A stretch of DNA of 55,233 nucleotides from Hemicentrotus pulcherrimus (lineage: Eukaryota > Echinodermata > Echinoidea > Camarodonta > Strongylocentrotidae): NCBI GenBank assembly GCA_003118195.1, contig BEXV01000163.1, positions 77,314 to 132,546 of the forward strand. Reading direction: 5' to 3'. Positions 15,042 to 22,543 of the stretch are shown here, one piece after another. The position numbers and the translations under genes are program-made. Below the pieces are notes generated by a model, which was given only the letters and a program-made list of their open reading frames with translations, ran no database searches and was not told the origin of the DNA. Every line of letters starts with the position of its first letter. The stretch's first letter is position 1.

Positions 15042-16580
15042 GCCTAATAGTCCACTCCAAGTTTTATTAAATGAGTTCATTTTTAAAATAAAGTTGAGTT
15101 CTGGCCATGCAATTGTATTGGGGTAGAAACCGTGAGGAATCGATCAGAAAAAGTTGATCATGTAAGTATTGGTGTGTCCTGCAAGCTTACGAAATCATAA
15201 AAATGTTAGGAAATTTGGCCCAGTCTTGGTAAAAGTAACAACCTCTGTACAAAGAAAGATGTATATGAAAGGCAATACACGAACATACAGCATAACAAAT
15301 GTTGTCCTCTTTTTTAAGCTGTTGCATGACATATTTAGAATATAAAGACATTTGAAGAGCCATGCTGTTTTTTAGAGAACATTTGTTATCTGATGTTCTT
15401 CCACACTTGCATGATAACAATGACAATGCTCACAACATACTGTTCACCTTTTCCCACAACTCAACGTTCTCTATAATTCTCCAAAAACATCTGAAAAAAT
15501 ACGTCTACAAAATGTCTTACTTTGGTCCTTATATTGGAAAGAAAAAAACGGAACATGCTAAAGGACTTTTATAAATTCAGCGAGGACAACTACTTTCATT
15601 ACTGTGTATGCTAATGCACGTATTGCCTTTGTGTTCCTCTGTTTCCTTTTACCCCTGATTCCCGGACAACTACAAAATCAGTCACAAATTCAAAGAGAAA
15701 TCTTTACCAATTTTCAATTTTGTTCATGATTCAGCTGAGCCCATTTACATCTCTCAGGATCTCCTCTTAGAGGTCATTTTGAATGGCCGTGCATCCATAG
15801 CATCCTATCTCATAAACGCTACTTCAAAGGCCATCTCTATCGCGAACATTACCCTGCCTATTGAAGAGGTGAATGTCGTCCCAACCAACAGCGAACCGGA
15901 GGGATCAAACCGTTCCATGATAATCATTACGATAGTCTGCATTTTGTTAATTGTGCTTGTCATTTTCCTTCTGGAGGTCGCATATTACCATAAAAGGTAA
16001 GTGTCGCTTTTTAACTTTCAGGACTTCTAGGATTGTAAAAGTTATATTTGCATGCTCGAACTGTTTTTCCGATACGAACCGATAAAGCATAATTGTTCTG
16101 GCATTTAAGAGTTTTAACGATATGACTATTTAATCAAGGTTTAATGCTTTCCGAATCAGGTGCCATGTTGCAACACAATGCAATTCTAAACCTCACGGCT
16201 TCCGAATCTTTTCTCATTTAAAGTAACTATGACAAACCAACTCTAAATTCATCTCATGACCATGATGACAATAATGAGCTTTCTTTCATGGAAAAACGGA
16301 AAAACGTAGCCATGCACCTTTACATACAAACCTCCATGTTAATCCTAATTTTCAATTAATATTGTTCAGACTTAACTCCGGAAATGTTAAAACTCAAGTT
16401 ACAAACCTAGCCAATTTAAAGATTATATTACATGTTTGATTGATTGATTTTGAAATAGTCATTTCTCGATGGATACCAGTTTACTCACGACACTTTTTTT
16501 GATATGATTACAAAACACCCAGGTGTAAGAAGAATGCACCGTACCAGGCTGCCAGGAAAGCTGATCTAGAAGACGTATAG
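924..16580 (+). CDS. CLCA-type protein, gene 1 (5' end outside window), 16 exons
   Basis: Calcium-activated chloride channel regulator (CLCA) family member. In vertebrates these are secreted or membrane-anchored metalloprotease/VWA proteins that modulate chloride currents and mucus. Exons: 924-1056, 1766-1890, 2598-2822, 5128-5314, 5905-6017, 6994-7120, 7569-7684, 7904-8189, 8472-8666, 9367-9618, 10532-10924, 11622-11680, 13197-13303, 13727-13944, 15735-15996, 16523-16580. They join in one frame to 951 residues. Visible in order (local numbering): the family segment with NRLCNSRSAWEVM; VWA with MIDAS DTSGSMG (80-86), GGT and LMTDGED; a beta-rich middle; FN3 (about 520-690); EGF-like (about 690-717); an unassigned Cys module; RYKR (832-835); transmembrane helix about 907-929; tail ending DLEDV. 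The signal peptide and HExxH exons must lie left of the window. Borders were fixed by GT/AG sites and by matching each exon to the paralogue on the other strand. One donor is GC (after 5314). Confidence 0.93.
1590..1715. mobile_element. MITE right-end fragment of the same family
   Basis: AATAACAATGATAACGCTCA through CACAGAACTCAACCTTCTCT matches the right 110 bases of copies A and B. The left part is missing. Confidence 0.5.
1766..1890 (+). CDS. CLCA gene 1 exon: start of VWA domain
   Basis: Acceptor TTACCAG, donor GGT|GTAAGT. Encodes SPPLDLSDADILPSF and then the first VWA strand IAIVIDTSGSMG with the DxSxS metal-site motif complete. It is 3 bases longer than the matching exon of gene 2. Confidence 0.93.
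2598..2822 (+). CDS. CLCA gene 1 exon: VWA domain, second part
   Basis: 225 bases, same length and phase as in the paralogue. Encodes TAFIDLVSEETWVGIVTF and GGGTCIGCGLESGMQ; the Thr of GGT is the expected third MIDAS ligand. Acceptor TTTACAG, donor CAG|GTATAA. Confidence 0.93.
2823..5127 (+). other. long intron of CLCA gene 1
   Basis: 2.3 kb between the second and third VWA exons. Holds a pyrimidine-rich start, MITE copy A and, at 2893-3010 and 4545-4640, two related stretches (ATCCTATTCGTTTTGCACG and ATCCCATCCGTTTTGCATG) that look like diverged copies of another repeat. An 86-codon minus-strand frame at 4651-4911 is GC-richer than its surroundings and may be mobile-element debris. Confidence 0.6.
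4063..4455. mobile_element. TTAA-flanked MITE, copy A
   Basis: 393 bases starting TTAAAGATGAAGTTGAGTTC and ending GAACTCAATCTTCTCTTTAA: inverted ends inside a TTAA duplication, as in piggyBac-type MITEs. Sits in the intron between gene 1 VWA exons. No coding capacity. Confidence 0.75.
5128..5314 (+). CDS. CLCA gene 1 exon: VWA domain, third part, with GC donor
   Basis: 187 bases, same length as in gene 2. Encodes ANILLMTDGEDTGF (the Asp is the last MIDAS ligand) and VRINTVAIGQDAYGELN. The only frame-keeping donor is ACAG|GCAAGG, a GC-AG intron; the paralogue has ACAG|GTACAA here. Confidence 0.9.
5905..6017 (+). CDS. CLCA gene 1 exon: end of VWA region
   Basis: Acceptor CTATCTCAG, donor CAA|GTAAGG. 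Encodes GGAAFYFGDNSGSAEL and ALTQTAEKC. It is 9 bases longer than the paralogous exon and ends in phase 0 like it. Confidence 0.9.
6100..6402 (+). repeat. tRNA-derived SINE, copy 1
   Basis: The head has a box A-like GGTCGAGTGGTTTAAGGCGC and a box B-like GATTCGAATCC; the body has CACCCAGGTGTAAATGG and GCTCCCCAGGGAGT; the tail is ATT-rich. In a gene 1 intron. Confidence 0.7.
6994..7120 (+). CDS. CLCA gene 1 exon: post-VWA beta region
   Basis: Encodes LSSVGFTLD and LYIDPSIGSGTQFIVTY, matching gene 2 (LVCEGITLD, LYFDSSIGNGTQFIVTY). The acceptor is taken after CCGAAG at 6993 because this keeps the phase-0 junction and the aligned length; a TAG six codons downstream would break the frame. Confidence 0.82.
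7569..7684 (+). CDS. CLCA gene 1 exon: post-VWA beta region
   Basis: 116 bases, identical in length to its counterpart. Encodes GVILTLTQPNGKTTSPGS and KVINVLIDGRAE. Acceptor TTATTAG, donor GAG|GTAATA. Confidence 0.92.
7904..8189 (+). CDS. CLCA gene 1 exon: beta-sandwich middle region
   Basis: 286 bases, identical in length to its counterpart. Encodes TGKWFYRITNTFPGTQSVTF and VKATVERPGG, typical of the region between VWA and FN3 in CLCA proteins. Acceptor CATATAG, donor GCAG|GTAAAG. Confidence 0.94.
8472..8666 (+). CDS. CLCA gene 1 exon: DNGAGADVTANDGVYTR region
   Basis: The DNGAGAD...NDGVYTR element spans the preceding junction and is a CLCA family hallmark. It continues as GYYGIGITAENDGSALVLI. 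Acceptor ATCAAG, donor ATAG|GTATGT, phase 1 to 1. Confidence 0.93.
9367..9618 (+). CDS. CLCA gene 1 exon: FN3 domain, first half
   Basis: 252 bases, same length as in gene 2. Encodes FTRSSSAGSTNVPSLPQGF, then FPPNRVQDLRV and VVLTWTAPGDDLDTGTG, which is the FN3 A-C strand pattern with its conserved Trp. Donor ACCG|GTAAGA. Confidence 0.94.
10108..10455 (+). repeat. tRNA-derived SINE, copy 2
   Basis: Same body as copy 1 (CACCCAGGTGTTAAATGG, CTCCCCAGGGAGTAGAGA, CAATGACCGGGGTAACAA) with box B-like GATTCGAGTCC and an ATT tail. Confidence 0.7.
10532..10924 (+). CDS. CLCA gene 1 exon: FN3 second half plus EGF-like domain
   Basis: Encodes YEIRISHSPALLR, FSYAFALQASDDAG and SNVVLATFRR (end of FN3), a Pro-rich linker APPPTPGP, then an EGF-like unit with CHNGGTLDERRCSCSC and PGEYCE. 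The EGF-like tail is absent from the vertebrate CLCA proteins I know. Donor GAAT|GTACGT. Confidence 0.93.
11153..11534. mobile_element. MITE, copy D (subfamily with AAAGGTAAAGACCAGT ends)
   Basis: Inverted ends AAAGGTAAAGACCAGT at the left and its complement at the right. The interior matches copies A-C in reverse orientation. TTAA lies at or close to both edges. In a gene 1 intron. Confidence 0.65.
11622..11680 (+). CDS. CLCA gene 1 59-nt mini-exon
   Basis: Encodes VKSQLRNGVQVDL and links phase 1 to phase 0. Without it the frame cannot pass from the EGF exon to the next. The paralogue has a 59-base exon at 25604-25662 encoding NKSQLRNGVQIHL, which confirms it. Acceptor GAATTAG, donor CAG|GTATTT. 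Confidence 0.9.
11721..12577. mobile_element. foldback element with about 300-base inverted arms
   Basis: The left arm 11721-12022 and right arm 12275-12577 are imperfect reverse complements along their length (CCGTTGGTCAT against ATGACCAACAG; GTGACTGCTAAAGCATG against CATTCTTTAGCAGTCAC; ATCGACACGG against CCGTGTCGAT). The 250-base centre holds two smaller palindromes around GCAATAAATTATCAATAATT. Non-coding, in a gene 1 intron. Confidence 0.75.
12634..12925 (+). repeat. tRNA-derived SINE, copy 3
   Basis: GAGGTCGAGTGGATACGTCG, GGTTCGAGTCC, CACCCAGGTGAAGTAAATGG, GTAGAGCGCTTAGAGACTTC and a (ATT)n tail. Lies directly after the foldback element. Confidence 0.7.
13197..13303 (+). CDS. CLCA gene 1 exon: CCPG cysteine segment
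   Basis: 107 bases, same length as in gene 2. Encodes EPLIASVTEQLNLFC and NNFDVCCPGRGQI. It belongs to a Cys-containing module between EGF and membrane that I cannot assign to a named domain. Confidence 0.88.
13727..13944 (+). CDS. CLCA gene 1 exon: membrane-proximal module with RYKR site
   Basis: Encodes VNDVKVADGYPVIEG, VVYALKPAGPDVC and a basic stretch SRYKREDHSNVQRR. RYKR fits the furin rule R-X-K/R-R and lies about 70 residues before the membrane helix. Acceptor TTTACAG, donor TCCG|GTCAGT. Confidence 0.88.
15083..15476. mobile_element. TTAA-type MITE, copy B
   Basis: Colinear with copy A throughout (GTTGAGTTCTGGCCATGC at the left, ATCTGATGTTCTTCCACACT near the right). The right TTAA is mutated. 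Lies in a gene 1 intron. Confidence 0.7.
15735..15996 (+). CDS. CLCA gene 1 exon: stalk and transmembrane helix
   Basis: Encodes AEPIYISQDLLLEVILNG, a stalk with NAT, NIT and NRS glycosylation sequons, and the helix MIIITIVCILLIVLVIFLL followed by YYHK. Acceptor GATTCAG, donor AAAAG|GTAAGT. Confidence 0.9.
16523..16580 (+). CDS. CLCA gene 1 last exon: cytoplasmic tail and stop
   Basis: Acceptor ACACCCAG. Encodes CKKNAPYQAARKADLEDV followed by TAG at 16578-16580. The frame matches the phase-2 end of the helix exon. The tail ends in E-D-V, which would fit a class III PDZ ligand (acidic residue at -2, hydrophobic at 0); this is only a pattern match. Confidence 0.85.
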
Positions 16581-18975
16581 ACATGTGAACATCTGTCGGA
16601 TTAAAAACAATTTTTATACACAAGGAAGAAAAAGAATCAACAGTCTATTTTGGCTCGTTGAAAATGTGCAACATTTTATAAAAACACTTGATATAGGTTC
16701 TTGCGAAACAAAACAAGTGTGTAGACAAGTAGTGTTTTTTTTTTTTTTGATGTGAGTTCTCAAATATAAATTGTTCTAAAAAAATCAAAAGTATGTATAG
16801 CTAATATTTCGCTCAATTCATATAATATTCGGAGTGATAACTTCAAATTTAACCTTTTTAATACTAATTAAGACTCACCTTGCTCTTTGAATCTTGTTAT
16901 ATTGTATACAAGTTGTATCATATATATGTATTTAATACAAACAAGTAAATGTATATTGTAAATGTTATGTTTACCTTTAGAAAGTAAACAAATAATTATG
17001 TAGTATTAGATGTATTCTGTTATTTGTATAAAGATATCATCTACTTTAATATCCATGTATATACCCCTCTACCCCGCCCCCACACCCCTCGCTTTGAAGC
17101 TAAGTTTCCACCAGTGGACATATTGGTAAAATAGAAATGTCAACATTGAGACCAAGACAGCACATACAAAGGTTGTGGTCATCATTATATAGAAACTTTG
17201 TATCAAAGAACAGCGTCAATATAAACATTATCTTTTTAATCGTAACAAAAAGCCCTAATAGACTATATACAGGGGGGCGGGAAAACAAGACTAGCATAAG
17301 TCTAATAATGTTATGGGGAAAATTCACTGGTAACAGTTAAAGGAGGATCTTTATACAAGAAAACAGTTCGAATATTGACAAATTCAGTATTTTGTGATGC
17401 AAAGTAGGGGTTCAAATTTGTCCAGTATCAATATAACTGCGTTTTGAATAATGCTTATAATCTTATGTCTGTCATTAACCATTCATTGAACATATAATAC
17501 AGCGTACCCAAGGCTCAGGCATGATACCATTCGTGAAACTATACAATGGTAACGTTATTTTCTGCAGGGCGCACAGCCAGTGCATGTCTCTAATTTTGTT
17601 TCACCAAAAACAAAAGTACCCTATCAACTTGGGAAAAGATTGTATAATTTCCTTCTTAACAGATTCCCTATTTACCAGTAACGGTGAAATTTTCCACATT
17701 AATCGGTAGTATGCTAATCCATTTTGTAAGGGCCATGTTTAACGGTGAATTTTGGGAAAACATAATGTTTAGTATACTTCTTTAAAAGTTATAAACATGA
17801 ATACTAGTACACATTAATACATAATTCCACCCGCAAAATATATATACATTATTGAGCATTTCAAAATTATTCTAAAAAATACAGATAAATATCATTTAGC
17901 TCGTATCGGCGATAATGTTAATACGGTTTCATCCGGTCGTAACTATATTAGTAAAAACTTAAATTGTGTACACAATCATGAGCAATATTGAAGCAAAATC
18001 GTAAAGTCTAAGAATGTACATTTATTTCACGAATTCATTGACGCTATGTTGGTCCATAATTTTCCCTTAGAATTTCTCACCACTGTATCATCAGTTTACA
18101 CTGTATCCTCAGTTTCTACTTGTTTATTCATGCTTTTCTTAAACACTTCCGAGACAAATACATGTATGCATTTGTGTAACATGATATTTACCACCTTTAT
18201 CCGATGTTTGAGTTTCCGGTTTTTTCTTCTATCCTTTATGACAAACCGATATACTAGACGAAAATAACGTAACATGTAATTTTTCTGATATATAGATGTA
18301 TTATAATTATCTGTAAGAGGAAAATTTTGTAAAATTTGTGCATAATGAAACTAGACGTTTGTTAAGTTATTTATAATATGAATTATCTTTATGTGGAGAA
18401 ATATAAAAACTTGTATAGGTTACACAAAATAAGAACTGCTATCAGTTTGTTAGTTACCAAGGGGTAAGCCTTTGATTGCGTGTATTTGACACATTCAAGT
18501 AGTCCATTTTCGTAATGAATAAGATTTTTGTTTGGAAGTGCCTACTTACGAATTCATCTGCTAAGAATAGCTGTTTCTCCATAGTCAGAATGTAAACGAG
18601 TTGCGCTACAGGAAGTCATTATATTTGTCCTACCAAGCAACAGACTAGTAAAATACAATGATATACAACAAGTGAATGAAATAATAGTTCAACATTTTTT
18701 CTTGCAGTAACTGTATATATTTTTATCTGTATATAATTTACATAATATATAATCGTGTACTTTTTTGTATATTTTTTTTTCTTCATTTTTCTAATTTGCT
18801 TAGCTAAATTATATGGTGTTAACGACAACTATTTTTTTAAATAGTCAAATAGGAGTCTACATTTTACAAGGTACAAGGTCCTCAGTAAACCCCTCCACAT
18901 TTCCCCATTATTTGTATTTCTAGTTATAACGCTGTCGTCTGTCCTTTCGTCCGTCCGTCCGTCCGTAACAAATTT

Positions 18976-19500
18976 GGTTTCAAATCGATAACTTCAGTAA
19001 TGTTTGACGGTTTTAAATGAAATTTGATATGAAGGTTCGTGGTATCAAAATACAACCTAAGTTCAATTTGGAGTACAAAGGTCAAAGTTCAAAAAACATT
19101 AAATATGCGAAAAAATACACATCTGGTTTGAGATCGATAAACTTTAGTAATGTTTGGCGGATTTTAATGAAATTTGATATGAAGGTACATGATATCAAAA
19201 TACAGGCTAAGTTTGATTTTTGGAGTACGTAGGTCAACGGTCATAGCTCATTAAATATGCGAAAAAATACACATCTGGTTTCTGATCGATATATTTAGTA
19301 ATGTTTGATTTCGGAGTATGTAGGTAAAAGGTCATAGATCAATAAATATGCGAATCTGGTTTCTGATCCATAACTCGAGTATTGTTTGACGGATTTTAAT
19401 GAAATTCAATATGAAGGTACATGATATCAAAATACATGTACAGCCTAAGTTCGATTTCTTAGTATGTAGGTTAAAGGTGAAAGGTCATAGCTCATTAAAT
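18976..19500 (+). repeat. tandem array, about 3.5 units of up to 155 bases
   Basis: Units begin near 18976, 19117, 19276 and 19356 with GGTTTC/GGTTTG...GATCGATAA and contain TTAATGAAATTTGATATGAA, ATGATATCAAAATACA and AAATATGCGAAAAAATACAC. The third unit is shortened to about 80 bases. A (GTCC)n run lies just before. Confidence 0.7.
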
Positions 19501-19858
19501 ATACAAAAAACCCAAATTATATATGTGAAAATGAGGTTAACTTCCTTGCCTATTAATAGTATATATAGTCCAATGGAGGTAACTTATTGTGACTTTATTT
19601 GTACCATGCGAGGGGATGCTACGTCTTGCGTTGACTTGTTTCTCTTTAATCAGAGTACATAGTTGTCATAAACTTAAATAATGTGTGGAATATTAATAAA
19701 ACTAATTTTAGAAAGTCATTCGTCTTGACTCTTGGCTCAGTATATAGCTACTTACGTTACGTTACCGAAATTTGCTTCTGATTTGTCAGGCGCTTAACGA
19801 AGCTCAAAAAAAGTTCCCTCTCATAGTGATTTTAATTATAGAGATTATATAGGGTATN

Positions 19859-20691
19859 NNNNNNNNNNNNNNNNNNNNNNNNNNNNNNNNNNNNNNNNNN
19901 NNNNNNNNNNNNNNNNNNNNNNNNNNNNNNNNNNNNNNNNNNNNNNNNNNNNNNNNNNNNNNNNNNNNNNNNNNNNNNNNNNNNNNNNNNNNNNNNNNNN
20001 NNNNNNNNNNNNNNNNNNNNNNNNNNNNNNNNNNNNNNNNNNNNNNNNNNNNNNNNNNNNNNNNNNNNNNNNNNNNNNNNNNNNNNNNNNNNNNNNNNNN
20101 NNNNNNNNNNNNNNNNNNNNNNNNNNNNNNNNNNNNNNNNNNNNNNNNNNNNNNNNNNNNNNNNNNNNNNNNNNNNNNNNNNNNNNNNNNNNNNNNNNNN
20201 NNNNNNNNNNNNNNNNNNNNNNNNNNNNNNNNNNNNNNNNNNNNNNNNNNNNNNNNNNNNNNNNNNNNNNNNNNNNNNNNNNNNNNNNNNNNNNNNNNNN
20301 NNNNNNNNNNNNNNNNNNNNNNNNNNNNNNNNNNNNNNNNNNNNNNNNNNNNNNNNNNNNNNNNNNNNNNNNNNNNNNNNNNNNNNNNNNNNNNNNNNNN
20401 NNNNNNNNNNNNNNNNNNNNNNNNNNNNNNNNNNNNNNNNNNNNNNNNNNNNNNNNNNNNNNNNNNNNNNNNNNNNNNNNNNNNNNNNNNNNNNNNNNNN
20501 NNNNNNNNNNNNNNNNNNNNNNNNNNNNNNNNNNNNNNNNNNNNNNNNNNNNNNNNNNNNNNNNNNNNNNNNNNNNNNNNNNNNNNNNNNNNNNNNNNNN
20601 NNNNNNNNNNNNNNNNNNNNNNNNNNNNNNNNNNNNNNNNNNNNNNNNNNNNNNNNNNNNNNNNNNNNNNNNNNNNNNNNNNNNNNNNNNN
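19859..20691. other. assembly gap (833 N)
   Basis: No sequence. Lies between the two converging CLCA genes. The last exon of CLCA gene 2, if it has one more, could be in it. Confidence 0.99.
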
Positions 20692-22171
20692 AAGAAAGAA
20701 AGAAAGAAAGAGAGAGAAAGTGGAGGGGACATTACATTTTTGAACAATTACACGAAAGAGACGGAGACAGCGAGAAAAAGGGAGGGAGTATGACATTTTA
20801 AAACAATGTGCAAAAGACAGAAAAGGGGAGAGAAAAGGAGGAGGGGGGGGGGGGTAAACTTTCAAAACAATTTTACGAGAGAGACAGAGGGAGAGATGGA
20901 TCTATTAAATTAGCAGAATTCGTGAACATGAGCTGCTTATAGCAGAGTCATTAATCAAGGAGATAGTGCCACTAAGAATTCGCAAATCGGTTCAGCACTA
21001 GGCATCCACAACAGCTAGCAAATTGTATGAACAAAATTAAACTAGTGAACGAATAAAATTCATGAATAAGAAAGAATTGATAGGGAAATTTAGCTTTCAT
21101 TTCGAATTAATAATTGCATGTTCAAAGGAAGCTTGACACCATAAAGCACGCTGTTTAGATCAAACTCTCCCTAAACCCTTCGTTAATCAAAGACCAATAA
21201 TTGAGACTATTAACGTGACAAGTTAGTGAATTACAGTGCCGAATTTTTTTCAATTGGTTTAGAACAGTCCAGTCCACTTAGGAAAAGATAATATTCTAAA
21301 TATATTGTCTGTGGACATGTTGTGTGTCCTCCTAGCTATTGTATTCCAATACTCATACTAACTTGGTCCATAGCTCCTCTCTCGGTCTCGGTTGAAATCT
21401 CTTTCCTTTAAAGCTTCATTCCTGACAGACCTAAGAGACAAAAGAGAACGTTTGGTTTCTTAAGAAGGAAATGCAGACACAATATTTATAATTTTATTAT
21501 CTTATTATTGTGCTTTATTCAACATTATCAAGTTTCAAATGTTGACATCGGATTAGGTGATCATTATCTGGACCGCCTTCACCACTTCCTTAATATAAAA
21601 CCCCCATTTCAAATATGGACGGTGGCGAGTCATCGATTTCAATTTTACATTTTTGTTTTCTTTTGGGGGGATGGGGGTGCAATGAGAAGTGTCGCTTTTT
21701 TCTTCTTCATTTCCATATTAGTTCATCGGCTGAATTTACCTTTTGAGCTTTATATTAAGTATATTAAGTTACACTCCTTTATTGCAGTATAAAGATAGGA
21801 GTTTTAAGGACAAGTCTATAATTATGGCTCAGAGAATGTGGTCATGGGTTAAGTCATAGAACTCCTAATAGTTCCTTCCCCAGATTGACCATAAAGATCA
21901 TAAAGATCCTACACATCATATCCTAAACATCATAACGTGTCAGCTACACTGAAACACAAATTGTATACCATGGAACAATTTGGTAATACTATTACTGTAT
22001 GAAATTCATGGTTTTTAGTGAAATCGTATTCGTAACAATCTAGTTACATAAGAATTAGAGATAATAACTATAAGCCGTAAAAAAATAAAACAATTCGAAG
22101 ACACAGAGAGAACTATTTGAGGACCAATGCAACGACTGAACAATAGGAGAAACTTCCGTGACATTAATACA

Positions 22172-22199
22172 TCTCTCTCTCTCTCTTCCTCCCTCTCTC

Positions 22200-22247
<48 letters not shown>

Positions 22248-22248
22248 A
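22172..22248 (+). repeat. (CT)n microsatellite
   Basis: CT run with a few T insertions, 60 bases beyond the 3' end of CLCA gene 2. Confidence 0.9.
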
Positions 22249-22307
22249 ACTAACTATGCAAGTAATTACAGGGTGCCCTTCCTACCAGGATGTAAAAACA
22301 ATTCTAC

Positions 22308-22543
22308 TTACATCCTCGCGCAAGACACAAATAGGCAGAGGATGACAATAACAGAAAACGTCACAATGGCCACTATTACACCGATCAGATAGGCTGGAAC
22401 AGTAGATGGTTCTATCACAGGATCACCTTCTACTCTGGGTAGTGTAATACTGTCGATGTCTGTACCCACAGCCATCTCTAGAGCCACTTCCCCTGAAGAA
22501 AGAGCATCTAGGAGCAGGCTCTGAGGGATGTAAACCAATTGTT
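22308..22543 (-). CDS. CLCA gene 2 exon 19: stalk, transmembrane helix, 3' end ambiguous
   Basis: Encodes EQLVYIPQSLLLDALSSG and helix AYLIGVIVAIVTFSVIVIL, then CARM and TAA at 22310-22308. The sequence AT|GTAAGT at this stop is a perfect donor in the same phase as the gene 1 donor, so the last coding exon may be elsewhere and the true exon end could be 22312. A matching tail exon was not found in the readable sequence down to the gap. Confidence 0.85.

Larger units (their letters stand above)
16581..22307. other. convergent intergenic spacer
   Basis: Between the stop codons of the two CLCA genes. Contains the 3' flank of gene 1, the tandem array at 18976-19500, the assembly gap, purine-rich repeats at 20692-20890 and the CT microsatellite. 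No convincing exon was seen on either strand. No confident polyadenylation signal was assigned to either gene. Confidence 0.6.

Noticed and set aside
19804..20865. 353-codon and 300-codon minus-strand ORFs
   Set aside because: They consist almost wholly of the assembly gap.
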